Assembly (NCBI RefSeq): GCF_963664915.1
Contig: NZ_OY761810.1
Coordinates: 1,254,661 to 1,318,660 of the forward strand
Direction: 5' to 3'
From: an uncultured Caproiciproducens sp.
GTDB lineage: Bacteria; Bacillota; Clostridia; Oscillospirales; Acutalibacteraceae
Length of the DNA: 64,000 nucleotides
Positions 41,917-50,607 of the stretch are shown here, in pieces (the stretch's first letter is position 1; each line of letters opens with the position of its first letter). Both the position numbers and the translations under genes were made by a program. The notes beneath the pieces are model-generated. The model worked only from the letters and a program-made list of their open reading frames with translations. It was not told the DNA's origin and ran no database searches.

Positions 41917-43362
41917 ATGGCAGGCGGTTCAGAAACAGCGTACCATCCAAAGGGCGACTTCTTCAATTTAAAGGGCAACAACACAAATGTCCGTACGGAA
42001 GTCGGCGCCGGTTTGACCACTTTCTTCGCAATGGCTTACATCATCATTGTAAACCCAAATATGCTCTCACAAACAGGAATGCCTTGGGGCGCGGTTTTCC
42101 TTGCAACCATTATCGCTTCGGTCATCGGTACCCTCATCATGGGCTTATTCGCAAATGTGCCTTATGCACAGGCGCCGGGCATGGGTTTAAACGCATTCTT
42201 TGTGTTTACCGTATGTTTTGGCTTACACTTCAAATGGCAGGAAGCGCTCGCCATGGTTTTCATCTGCGGTCTTGTCAATGTTTTGATTACTGTAACCAAA
42301 GTCCGCAAACTGATCATCAAATCCATTCCGGAAAGCCTTCAAAATGCAATCGGCGGCGGCATCGGAATTTTTATCGCTTATATCGGTATTAAAAACGCCG
42401 GTCTGATTCAGTTTACATCCGACCCGGGTACATATACCTTATTAGACAGCAAAACGGTTATTGCATCCAGCAGCGCGGTGCCGGCAATTGTCAAGTTGAA
42501 CGCACCCGTTGTTCTGCTCGCTTTATTCGGGATTGCATTGACTGTTGTTCTTTTGGTGAATAATGTCAAAGGCGCGATCTTAATCAGTATTGTTGCGACA
42601 ACGATTATCGGTATCCCAATGGGTATTACGGCCATTGGCCAGACAATGGGATTTGGTGAAGCCTGTTCCCAACTGCCGGAGACCTTCGGCGCTGCGTTCG
42701 GCAATCCCGGTATGCAGTCACTTTTTGCAGACCCTTCCAAAATCCCGCTCGTATTAATGACCATTTTCGCGTTCAGCCTTTCCGATACCTTTGACACGAT
42801 CGGAACCTTCATCGGAACCGGACGCAAGACCGGAATTTTCAGCGCGGAAGATCAATTAGCACTTGAAACCAGCAATGGCTTTAAGTCGAAAATGGACAAG
42901 GCTCTGTTTGCAGACGCAACGGCAACTTCCATCGGCGCTATTTTCGGTACTTCCAATACAACAACTTATGTTGAAAGCGCAGCGGGCATCGGCGCCGGCG
43001 GACGCACCGGGCTGACCAGTGTTGTTACCGCTGCAATGTTCATAATCAGCGCGTTTTTCGCTCCGCTGATCAGCGCGGTTCCTTCCGCTGCGACGGCTCC
43101 CGCTCTGATTGTTGTTGGTATTATGATGCTCAGCGCATTCAAAGAAATTGAATGGACCAGCCTTGAAGAAGCAATTCCGGCTTTCTTCGCCGGCATCTTC
43201 ATGGGGTTCTGCTACAGTATTTCCTACGGCATTGCCGCCGGCTTCATATTTTACTGCCTCATCAAGACGTTCCGTGGCAAAGCAAAAGAAATTCATCCGA
43301 TTCTATGGGTTGCTACCGGACTGTTTGTTTTAAACTTTATTGTTCTGGCAGTCATCTCCTAA
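41917..43362 (+). CDS. Purine nucleobase permease (NCS2 family, AzgA/GhxP-like)
   Basis: Proton-coupled uptake of adenine, guanine or hypoxanthine. The 481-residue protein has about 12-14 membrane segments, with TEVGAGLTTFFAMAYIIIVNP, ANVPYAQAPGMGLNAFFVF (substrate motif QAPGMGLNA) and AFSLSDTFDTIGTFIGTG, all diagnostic of the AzgA group. The ATG at 41917 follows TTTAGGAGG. A short hairpin leader precedes it. Exact purine specificity is not predictable. Confidence 0.93.
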   Translation: MAGGSETAYHPKGDFFNLKGNNTNVRTEVGAGLTTFFAMAYIIIVNPNMLSQTGMPWGAVFLATIIASVIGTLIMGLFANVPYAQAPGMGLNAFFVFTVCFGLHFKWQEALAMVFICGLVNVLITVTKVRKLIIKSIPESLQNAIGGGIGIFIAYIGIKNAGLIQFTSDPGTYTLLDSKTVIASSSAVPAIVKLNAPVVLLALFGIALTVVLLVNNVKGAILISIVATTIIGIPMGITAIGQTMGFGEACSQLPETFGAAFGNPGMQSLFADPSKIPLVLMTIFAFSLSDTFDTIGTFIGTGRKTGIFSAEDQLALETSNGFKSKMDKALFADATATSIGAIFGTSNTTTYVESAAGIGAGGRTGLTSVVTAAMFIISAFFAPLISAVPSAATAPALIVVGIMMLSAFKEIEWTSLEEAIPAFFAGIFMGFCYSISYGIAAGFIFYCLIKTFRGKAKEIHPILWVATGLFVLNFIVLAVIS

Positions 43363-43404
43363 ATTGTTCATCCTATTTTTTATAAAGGCTTCGCACTTTC
43401 ATAA

Positions 43405-43435
43405 AGCTCTGCACTTTATCGTGCGGGGCTTTTTT
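43405..43435 (+). terminator. Terminator of the purine permease gene
   Basis: AGCTCTGCAC pairs with GTGCGGGGCT (with G-U pairs), TTTATC loop, followed by TTTTT. Confidence 0.85.
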
Positions 43436-43569
43436 CTTTATTATTGTATTTTACTGTGTTATAATAATTGCAAAACGATTATTATATTCTAAATTTATGT
43501 CCTCTGGTTCACCGCCCGCGCGGCAGCCGCCGGAGATGAACGATTACATTATACTGTTTGAGGTGGACT

Positions 43570-44292
43570 ATGCCCAGATTTTTTATTGATTACGTCCCGG
43601 AGGAACAAGCGGCTATTACCGGGGAAGACGCCCGCCATATCGCGCGTTCCCTGCGTATGCAGCCGGGAGAAAGCTTGATTCTCTGCGACAGCATCGGAAC
43701 GGACTATAACGGCAGGATAGAGAGCATAACGGACGGTAAAGTTGTTGTGCGCATTTTGAATTTTTGCAGGAGTGTTGCGGAGCCGGGCGTAAATGTTACT
43801 GTATACCAGGGACTGCCAAAGGCGGATAAGATGGACAGCATTGTGCAGAAATCGGTCGAAACCGGCGCGGTGAAAATTGTACCTGTCATGACGGCGCGCT
43901 GTGTTTCAAAACCGGACGAAAAAGCAGCGGCGAAAAAAAACGTGCGCTGGCAGAAAATTGCGGAAGAAGCCGCGAAGCAGAGCGGAAGGGGAGTCATTCC
44001 TCAGATCGGCGCGCTGACCGATTTTCAAGCGGCGGTGAAACAGGCCGCGCAGAGCGGTGAAATTATTTTATTTTTTGAAGGCGGCGGGCAAAGCATTGCC
44101 GGGCTTGTCAGCGGCCAAACGCGGGAGCTGGCGGTTTTTATCGGGCCGGAAGGCGGTTTTGAACAGGCAGAGGTCGATTTTGCGGTTCAAAACGGCGCAA
44201 AGATCGGCACGCTCGGCGCACGGATTCTGCGCACCGAAACTGCACCCATTGCGGCGCTTGCCGCCATTATGCTTGCAACGGGAAATATGTAG
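43570..44292 (+). CDS. rsmE: 16S rRNA (uracil1498-N3)-methyltransferase
   Basis: Methylates U1498 of 16S rRNA. The 240-residue SPOUT protein starts PRFFIDYVPEEQAAITGEDARH (first residues; N-terminal PUA-like domain) and has the knot motifs AAKQSGRGVIPQI, FIGPEGGFEQAEVDFA and TLGARILRTETAPIAALA. The ATG at 43570 follows GAGGTGG. A GC-rich stretch (about 43511-43535) lies upstream in the leader, without a clear role. Followed 35 bases later by an SDR gene. Confidence 0.94.
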   Translation: MPRFFIDYVPEEQAAITGEDARHIARSLRMQPGESLILCDSIGTDYNGRIESITDGKVVVRILNFCRSVAEPGVNVTVYQGLPKADKMDSIVQKSVETGAVKIVPVMTARCVSKPDEKAAAKKNVRWQKIAEEAAKQSGRGVIPQIGALTDFQAAVKQAAQSGEIILFFEGGGQSIAGLVSGQTRELAVFIGPEGGFEQAEVDFAVQNGAKIGTLGARILRTETAPIAALAAIMLATGNM

Positions 44293-44327
44293 TGGCCTGA
44301 AAAATTTGTTTAATTGGGGGTGTGAAA

Positions 44328-45050
44328 ATGCGGACAGCTTTGATTACCGGTGCTTCACGCGGCATTGGAAAAGCGATTGCACGGCAGCTTGCAGAGGACG
44401 GTTTCCGTGTGATTGTGAATTATCATGTTTCTCAAACAGAGGCCGAATCTTTGGTGTTGGAGTTCAATGCTCTTTATCATGTCGATTGCGTCGCACTGCA
44501 TGCCGATGTATCGGACAGAAAGCAGGTGGAAGGGATGTTCGCCATAGCCGGCGCTGTTGACGTATTGGTGAACAACGCGGGGATTGCGCAGCAAAAGCTC
44601 TTTACGGATATTACGGAACAGGACTGGAACAGGATGTTCGATGTCGATGTAAAAGGAATGTTTCACTGCTGCCAGTGCGCGCTGCCATATATGATCCATC
44701 AGAAGCAGGGGAAAATCATCAATATTTCTTCCATGTGGGGGCAGGTCGGCGCTTCCTGTGAGGTGCATTATTCCGCGGCAAAAGCAGCGGTGATCGGCTT
44801 GACCAAAGCGCTTGCAAAAGAAGTCGGCCCGTCCGGCATACAGGTCAACTGCGTGGCTCCGGGGGTAATTCAAACCGAAATGAATGCGCATCTTGACGAA
44901 AACACAGTTCATGTGCTGAAAGAAGAAACTCCGCTTGGGGTCATCGGTACGGCGGAGGATATTGCGGGTGCCGTCAGCTTTTTGGCGGGGGAAAAGTCCG
45001 GCTTTATCACCGGGCAGGTTTTGGGCGTTAACGGCGGCATGATCATTTGA
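44328..45050 (+). CDS. SDR-family oxidoreductase (FabG-like 3-oxoacyl-ACP reductase)
   Basis: 240-residue classical short-chain dehydrogenase: NAD(P) site TGASRGIGKAIA, VLVNNAGIAQ, catalytic Ser in INISSMWGQVG, Y-x3-K in VHYSAAKAAVIG, and the C-terminal FITGQVLGVNGGM. It resembles FabG, but lies outside a fatty-acid synthesis cluster, so the substrate is uncertain. The ATG at 44328 is seven bases after GGGGG; a GTG at 44322 is less likely. Confidence 0.88.
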   Translation: MRTALITGASRGIGKAIARQLAEDGFRVIVNYHVSQTEAESLVLEFNALYHVDCVALHADVSDRKQVEGMFAIAGAVDVLVNNAGIAQQKLFTDITEQDWNRMFDVDVKGMFHCCQCALPYMIHQKQGKIINISSMWGQVGASCEVHYSAAKAAVIGLTKALAKEVGPSGIQVNCVAPGVIQTEMNAHLDENTVHVLKEETPLGVIGTAEDIAGAVSFLAGEKSGFITGQVLGVNGGMII

Positions 45051-45090
45051 GGGAAAATCCCTCACCGGTCATGCCGCCTTGTGCTTTTTA
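45033..45090 (+). terminator. Large nested hairpin terminator of the SDR gene
   Basis: GGCGGCATGATC (inside the SDR 3' end) pairs with GGTCATGCCGCC, enclosing a second hairpin GAGGGA-AAA-TCCCTC, and is followed by TTGTGCTTTTT. The remainder of 45091-45295 shows no confident promoter. Confidence 0.75.
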
Positions 45091-45295
45091 TGCATGAATA
45101 TGCCGGAATACAATTTCTTCATATTCATTACAAAGCTGTCAGAAATATAGACATTCCATAATTATCCATTATACTGTTATTATGCTCTCATAATGGCAAA
45201 GGAAATAGACGGCAGACAAAAATCTGCATATTTAAGAAATTGCTGTCATTAATTATAGTTATAAGTTTGGTTTAGGAATTGGAAGGATGATGGGT

Positions 45296-46444
45296 ATGAT
45301 GTTGCGGGCTAGGCGCACTGGGATTTTGTTGCTAGCTGTTTTGCTGCTTTTTACAGAGGGATGCTCCCTCCAGTACTTGTCGAAATTTTCCGGCTCGTGG
45401 GCTGCACCGCAGCTTTCCGTAGATGTTGCTTTGACGAATAAAACGGAAAGTGGCATATGTGCTCAGGATATCCAGACCGCAGTGCCGCAATTCAGCGGAT
45501 TTAACACCGCAAAATTGTTGAATTCCAAAATTCAAACAGTTTCTGATGATGGAATTGCAGAAGTGAAGCAAGCTGCAAAAGATCTTGAGGGATATCTTGC
45601 TGAAAATACAGACAGACCCCCTGTTTCCCTGTATTTTCAGAGCTCCTTTGATTATTCTGAAAATGCAGATGTACTTTCCACTCGGATTTATAATGAAAAT
45701 TATACCGGTGGAGCACATGGGTTCCGATGGATTAAATCCTATACGGTAAACATGAATACAGGAGAGTTTTATGATACGCTGGGATCGCTTTTTCAGAATG
45801 AGGAATCGGGAAAAAAGCTGATTTCCGACAAAATTACAGCTGAAATAAAGAAACAGCCTGATAATTATTTTCCAGAGGCTGTGCAGACAATTGAGGATAA
45901 GAACGGAGATTTCCCTTTCTATCTTGACGGTGAAAATCTGATTGTTTATTTTGACTTGTACGATATATCCTGTTATGCTGCGGGAATTCCTGTTTTTAAA
46001 TTTCCGCTTGCAGACTTGAAAACGAAGGTTTCATTCAACAGTGTGTCTCCGGCGGGGGATGTGCTGCTGAACGGGATGAATTTGGATTTCAACCACAAAG
46101 TGGTCTCAAACGACAATGGTGATTTTCTGCCGTTAGATGACATGGCAAAATCCATTTCCCTTTCCGTGACTGAGGATGGAGGAAAATATGCGATAGATGG
46201 CAAGGCCGTTCAGCCCACTATAATCAGCGGCGTGGCATATATGCCCATTCAGTATTTCAACGATTTTTTAAAAGATTCCCCTTTGAAAGGCTTTGTTACT
46301 TATGACGGAACAGTTTTGCGGATTTTCACCCAGACTGTGCAAAGCGGGGAAGAGAAAAAGCTGATGCGCAGCGATGTGAACAGTGTTGGAAGCGAAATAT
46401 ATTTAAACAGTGCGGACAGCGGTTCCTCTTCCGATCACTCATAG
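45296..46444 (+). CDS. Lipoprotein with DUF3298/RsiV-like domain and copper-amine-oxidase-N-like domain
   Basis: About 382 residues. A lipoprotein signal (LLLAVLLLFTEGC lipobox) anchors it outside the membrane. The central part, with YTGGAHGFRWIKSYTVNM and LFQNEESGKKLISDKI, matches the DUF3298 domain found in the anti-sigma factor RsiV, a lysozyme-binding protein. The C-terminal 110 residues (LNGMNLDFNHKVVSNDNGDF; YMPIQYFNDFL) resemble the copper amine oxidase N-terminal-like domain common on clostridial surface proteins. No sigma factor or anti-sigma helix is present, so it is not RsiV itself. Several in-frame ATGs (45287, 45290, 45296, 45299) exist; 45296 is nine bases after GGAAGG. Confidence 0.82.
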   Translation: MMLRARRTGILLLAVLLLFTEGCSLQYLSKFSGSWAAPQLSVDVALTNKTESGICAQDIQTAVPQFSGFNTAKLLNSKIQTVSDDGIAEVKQAAKDLEGYLAENTDRPPVSLYFQSSFDYSENADVLSTRIYNENYTGGAHGFRWIKSYTVNMNTGEFYDTLGSLFQNEESGKKLISDKITAEIKKQPDNYFPEAVQTIEDKNGDFPFYLDGENLIVYFDLYDISCYAAGIPVFKFPLADLKTKVSFNSVSPAGDVLLNGMNLDFNHKVVSNDNGDFLPLDDMAKSISLSVTEDGGKYAIDGKAVQPTIISGVAYMPIQYFNDFLKDSPLKGFVTYDGTVLRIFTQTVQSGEEKKLMRSDVNSVGSEIYLNSADSGSSSDHS

Positions 46445-46507
46445 TGAAAAAGAAAGTGTTACATAACAGAGGAACGGTATGTACCATAAATCCATGCATT
46501 TCACAAA

Positions 46508-46527
46508 GAACAAATAATGATTTGTTC
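46508..46527 (+). promoter_or_regulatory. Perfect inverted repeat ahead of the DUF4349 lipoprotein gene
   Basis: GAACAAAT-AATG-ATTTGTTC, eight-bp perfect arms, 24 bases before the start codon and just ahead of the AAAGGAGG site. No T run follows, so it is more like an operator or mRNA structure than a terminator. Confidence 0.5.
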
Positions 46528-46550
46528 CGTAACATAAAAGGAGGAAAAAG

Positions 46551-47564
46551 ATGAAAAACAGAAGATATTTTGGATTTGTCGCCGGATTACTGATTGCAGC
46601 AATGATGATTGGCGGCTGTGCTTCGCAGGGAAGCGGCACCGCAGCGAACAAGGCGTCGGCTGAACAGAAGTCTGTTGCAATGGATGCGGGAACCGCTTCC
46701 ACCGCGGCGGGATTGGCCGATGCGCCGGTGAACGGGAAAAGTACCGCCAGCGCGGAGGGTGCAAATCCGACTGCGGATCAACTGGCGGCGGCTTCCAGCC
46801 AGAAAATCATCGAACGTTTGTCGTGTCAGATTGAAACGCTGAAATTTGATGATTCCGTGCAAAAAATTCAAAGCCTTTGCACCGAGCTGGGCGGTTACAT
46901 ACAGGATTCCAATGTGACGGGCAGCGGCATAGAAAAACAGAATCTGCGCAGCGCAAACTATGTTCTGCGGATTCCGCAGGAAAAACTTGGGCAGTTTAAA
47001 AGCAGCGCGGGGTCTATTGGAAGTATCCTGAACCTTACCAGCTCCAGTGAAAATATCAGCGAAAGCTATTATGATACCCAGGCGCGGCTGAAAAGCCTGC
47101 GCACCCAACAGGAACGGCTTCTCGCCCTGCTGAAAAAGTCCGGTACGCTGACCGATATCATCGCGCTGGAAAAAGCGCTTGCGGATGTGAACTATCAGAT
47201 TGAACAGTTTACCGGCACGCTGCGCCAGTATGATTCGCTCATCAATTACAGTACGGTTTCCATACAGCTGAACGAAGTAATAAAGCCGACGGAGCTGGAG
47301 AAAACGCCGGTTACCCTCGGTGAAAAAATATCTCGGCAGTTTAAGAATTCTCTGCGCGGGCTCAGTGGATTCGGCGAAGGACTGCTGGTGTTTTTCCTGG
47401 GCGGAGCACCCGTTATCCTGCTTTTAGCGGTGATTGCCATTTTCGTTATTTATTTTTTACGCAGGAAAAGAAAACATGCGGAAAAAGAGACGGATGAACC
47501 TGTGTCCCTGCTTACAAAACCCATAAAAGATCCGGAGACAAAAGAAGAACATACCCAAAAATAG
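46551..47564 (+). CDS. DUF4349-family lipoprotein
   Basis: 337-residue protein with a lipobox (MMIGGCAS, Cys about residue 23), a low-complexity Ala/Ser/Thr linker, a conserved domain (IIERLSCQIETLKFDDSVQ, LGGYIQDSNVTG), a coiled coil (about 175-235, LKSLRTQQERLLALLKKSG) and a C-terminal membrane segment (VFFLGGAPVILLLAVIAIFV) with a charged tail. This matches DUF4349, of unknown function, lipid-anchored and membrane-spanning. Lies 106 bases after another lipoprotein gene. Confidence 0.87.
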   Translation: MKNRRYFGFVAGLLIAAMMIGGCASQGSGTAANKASAEQKSVAMDAGTASTAAGLADAPVNGKSTASAEGANPTADQLAAASSQKIIERLSCQIETLKFDDSVQKIQSLCTELGGYIQDSNVTGSGIEKQNLRSANYVLRIPQEKLGQFKSSAGSIGSILNLTSSSENISESYYDTQARLKSLRTQQERLLALLKKSGTLTDIIALEKALADVNYQIEQFTGTLRQYDSLINYSTVSIQLNEVIKPTELEKTPVTLGEKISRQFKNSLRGLSGFGEGLLVFFLGGAPVILLLAVIAIFVIYFLRRKRKHAEKETDEPVSLLTKPIKDPETKEEHTQK

Positions 47565-47576
47565 TTCGTATAGCCA

Positions 47577-47617
47577 AAAGCGGGCTGTTTCCCAGCTTGG
47601 GGAAACAGCCCGCTTTG
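47577..47617. terminator. Bidirectional terminator, DUF4349 gene / glyQS
   Basis: AAAGCGGGCTGTTTCCC pairs with GGGAAACAGCCCGCTTT around AGCTTG; convergent gene ends. Confidence 0.92.
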
Positions 47618-47635
47618 TTGTATCTTAATTTTACA

Positions 47636-49009
47636 TTAAAATTCTATTTTTTTGCTGATATAATCCGTCAGTTCTGAAATTGCTATGCGCTCCTGCAGCA
47701 TAGTGTCGCGGTCACGCACGGTCACACAGCCGTCGTTTTCGCTGTCGAAGTCGTAGGTAATGCAGAACGGTGTGCCGATTTCATCCTGGCGGCGGTAACG
47801 TTTGCCGATAGAGCCGGCATCGTCGTAATCCACCATAAAATGCTTGGAAAGCTGTGTGCTGATTTCCTGTGCCCTGTCGTTCAGCTTTTTGGAAAGGGGG
47901 AGTATAGCGGCCTTGTAGGGGGCCAGTGCGGGGTGCAGCCTCATGACTACCCTCGTATCCTTTTCATCAAGCTTCTCCTCGTCATAGGCGTCGCAGAGGA
48001 ACGCCAGCGTAACACGGTCGGCACCGAGCGACGGCTCGACGACACACGGGATGTACCGCTCGTTTGTTTCGGGGTCAAAATATTCCAGACTCTTTCCCGA
48101 ATGGTTTTGGTGCTGCGTCAGGTCGTAATTGGTTCTGTCGGCAATACCCCAAAGCTCGCCCCAGCCAAACGGGAACAGGAACTCTATATCGGTGGTTGCC
48201 TTGGAATAGAAGGATAATTCTTCCGCTTCATGGTCGCGCAGACGCATATTTTCCTGCGTCATGCCTAAATCCAGCAGCCACTTTTTGCAGTAGTCCTTCC
48301 AGTAGTAGAACCAGTCAAGGTCCGTGTCCGGTTTGCAGAAAAATTCAAGTTCCATCTGCTCAAATTCACGTGTGCGGAACGTAAAGTTGCCCGGGGTGAT
48401 TTCGTTGCGGAAGCTTTTGCCGATCTGTGCAACACCGAACGGCACTTTGCGGCGGGTCGTGCGCTGAATGTTGGCAAAATTAACAAAAATACCCTGCGCC
48501 GTTTCCGGGCGAAGGAAAATTTCGTTTTTAGCGTCTTCCGTTACACCCTGAAACGTTTTGAACATCAGATTAAATTTGCGGATATCGGTGAAGTTGGAAG
48601 AGCCGCATTCCGGACATTTTATATTGTTTTCCTTGATGTAGTCGTTCATCTGCTCAAAGGTCATGCCGTTTGCGTCGCCGCCGGCGTCTTCAATCAGCTT
48701 GTCCGCGCGATGACGGGTTTTACAGTCACGGCAGTCCATCAGCGGGTCGGAAAAGCCGCCGACATGGCCCGAAGCCACCCAGACCTGCGGGTTCATCAAA
48801 ATAGCGGTGTCCAGCCCTACATTATACGGGCATTCCTGCACGAATTTTTTCTGCCACGCACGCTTTACATTGTTTTTAAACTCAACGCCGAGCGGGCCGT
48901 AATCCCATGTGTTTGACAGGCCGCCGTAGATTTCGCTTCCGGAGTAAACAAACCCGCGGTTTTTGCACAGAGCGACAATTTTGTCCATCGTTTTTTCAGT
49001 TGCCAACAT
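47636..49009 (-). CDS. glyQS: Glycine--tRNA ligase (single-chain, class II)
   Basis: Charges tRNA-Gly. The 457-residue protein is the eukaryote/archaea-like homodimeric form: [22 protein letters not shown] (opening residues), [34 protein letters not shown] (spanning motif 2, named by its ends), [21 protein letters not shown] and a C-terminal anticodon domain. GGAGG is nine bases before the ATG. It follows gtrA by 41 bases; no T-box leader was found. Confidence 0.96.
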   Translation of the reverse strand: MLATEKTMDKIVALCKNRGFVYSGSEIYGGLSNTWDYGPLGVEFKNNVKRAWQKKFVQECPYNVGLDTAILMNPQVWVASGHVGGFSDPLMDCRDCKTRHRADKLIEDAGGDANGMTFEQMNDYIKENNIKCPECGSSNFTDIRKFNLMFKTFQGVTEDAKNEIFLRPETAQGIFVNFANIQRTTRRKVPFGVAQIGKSFRNEITPGNFTFRTREFEQMELEFFCKPDTDLDWFYYWKDYCKKWLLDLGMTQENMRLRDHEAEELSFYSKATTDIEFLFPFGWGELWGIADRTNYDLTQHQNHSGKSLEYFDPETNERYIPCVVEPSLGADRVTLAFLCDAYDEEKLDEKDTRVVMRLHPALAPYKAAILPLSKKLNDRAQEISTQLSKHFMVDYDDAGSIGKRYRRQDEIGTPFCITYDFDSENDGCVTVRDRDTMLQERIAISELTDYISKKIEF

Positions 49010-49050
49010 GTTTTACTTCCTCCATAATCAGGGGCGCTGGCTGCGCTCCA

Positions 49051-49494
49051 TTATTTTTTAAAGATAATCATCTTACTTAACGCATAATTCATGATAATGA
49101 CAATGACATTCATGATGATTTTAGCCAGCCAGTCATTCCACGCCAGCGTGTTCACCATAAGCAGCATGCCGAGTGAATCCACGCCGAGCGACAGAAGACG
49201 GGCGCCTACAAAAGTGGAAAGTTCCCGCCAGAAAAGCCTTGCAGCAAAACTTTTGCTTTGAAATACAAAAAGTTTATTGGTGATAAATGCAAAAGCCACC
49301 GATAGAACCCACGCAATGGTGTTTGCCGTCAGCACGTCCCACTGCGTGTTCCAGTGGATGACAGGGCGCAGAAGCCCGTAACTCACAACATTAACGGCTG
49401 TGGTCAGCACGCCGAATATAATGTAGGATATCATTTCGGGCGTTGTCAAAAAGCGCCACAGCTTTTTCAGCTTATCCAAAGTATACACCGCCAT
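49051..49494 (-). CDS. GtrA-family membrane protein
   Basis: 147 residues with four membrane segments; LTTAVNVVSYGLLRP and LSVAFAFITNKLFVFQSKSF match GtrA, which is thought to flip or deliver lipid-linked sugars for cell-surface glycosylation. No Shine-Dalgarno sequence precedes the ATG, and TATAAT lies only 14 bases upstream on the minus strand, so the mRNA may be nearly leaderless. Probably co-transcribed with glyQS. Confidence 0.85.
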   Translation of the reverse strand: MAVYTLDKLKKLWRFLTTPEMISYIIFGVLTTAVNVVSYGLLRPVIHWNTQWDVLTANTIAWVLSVAFAFITNKLFVFQSKSFAARLFWRELSTFVGARLLSLGVDSLGMLLMVNTLAWNDWLAKIIMNVIVIIMNYALSKMIIFKK

Positions 49495-49615
49495 TTAGTA
49501 ATATTATTATAGTTTACCATTGTACAGCACGGCTTTCAAGTAGAATTCGAATAGTTTATGGAAAATGATCATATTCACGATAATGGGGCAGTGGGCGGCC
49601 CGCATAGTGTATAGA

Positions 49616-49653
49616 AAAGACGGCATCACACATTTGCGTGTGATGCCGTCTTT
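49616..49653 (-). terminator. Terminator of psuK-psuG
   Basis: On the minus strand AGACGGCATCACAC pairs with GTGTGATGCCGTCT, followed by TTTTC; 37 bases after the psuG stop. Confidence 0.88.
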
Positions 49654-49689
49654 GTTCGGCGGATTCTTTCAGAATCCGTATGATTCGTT

Positions 49690-50607
49690 TTACTGTAATT
49701 TGGCGAGTTCAACCGCAAGGTTTGCACCAACTACGGCATTGTTGTAGATCAGTCGGATATTGGAATCGAGGCTGTCTCCGCCGGTGATCTCCTTGATTTT
49801 CGCAAGAAGATAGGGGGTGGTGTCCTTGCCCTTAATCCCTTCAAGGGCGGCATCCTTCAAGGCTTCGTCAATCGCCTTGTCTATGACCGCTTTGTCCATC
49901 TGGTATTGCTCGGGGATGGGGTTTGCAATCACCAGACCGCCGTTGATGCCCATCTCCCATTTGATCTTAACGGCCTGTGCAAGCTCTTTCTCCGAATCCA
50001 CACGGTAATCCACCTGAAAGCCGCTGCTTCTCGTGTAGAAGGCAGGAAGCTCCTTGGTGCCGAAGCCAATGACAGGGACGCCGCGGGTTTCCAGATATTC
50101 AAGTGTCAGCTTCAGGTCAAGGATAGATTTTGCGCCCGCGCACACGACAGCCACATTTGTTCTTGCAAGTTCCTCAAGGTCGGCGGAAATATCGAAGGTC
50201 TCCGTCGCGCCCCTGTGCACACCGCCGATGCCCCCGGTTACAAATACCTTTATGCCCGCCAGTGCCGCAAGAATCATAGTGGTCGCCACTGTGGCTGCGC
50301 CGTCCGCCTTTTTGGCAATTACAAAGGGAATATCCCTTCTGCTCGTCTTGATGACATTTTTTGCTTTGCCGAGGTGTTCCAGTTCATCGTCGGTCAGGCC
50401 GATTTTTATTTTGCCGCCGATAATGGCAATCGTTGCAGGTTCCGCACCGTGTTCGCGAATAATTTTTTCCACGTTGCGCGCTGTTTCAACATTTTGCGGG
50501 TACGGCATGCCGTGGGAAATAATGGTGGATTCAAGCGCCACCACGGGCTTTCCTAAATCAAGGGCTTTCTGCACACCTGCGTTAATTTCAAGATAATCTT
50601 TTAACAT
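49690..50607 (-). CDS. psuG: Pseudouridine-5'-phosphate glycosidase
   Basis: Splits pseudouridine 5'-phosphate (a C-nucleotide) into uracil and ribose 5-phosphate. The 305-residue protein begins VALESTIISHGMPYPQNV (here residues about 22-39) and has SRRDIPFVIAKKADGATTVA-type and VFVTGGIGGVHRGATETFD segments, all diagnostic of PsuG. It overlaps the end of psuK by 20 bases and is followed by a terminator. With psuK it completes pseudouridine salvage. Confidence 0.95.
   Translation of the reverse strand: MLKDYLEINAGVQKALDLGKPVVALESTIISHGMPYPQNVETARNVEKIIREHGAEPATIAIIGGKIKIGLTDDELEHLGKAKNVIKTSRRDIPFVIAKKADGAATVATTMILAALAGIKVFVTGGIGGVHRGATETFDISADLEELARTNVAVVCAGAKSILDLKLTLEYLETRGVPVIGFGTKELPAFYTRSSGFQVDYRVDSEKELAQAVKIKWEMGINGGLVIANPIPEQYQMDKAVIDKAIDEALKDAALEGIKGKDTTPYLLAKIKEITGGDSLDSNIRLIYNNAVVGANLAVELAKLQ

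Noticed and set aside
49010-49050. T-box leader for glyQS
   Set aside because: The gap is only 41 bases and lacks the T-box sequence.
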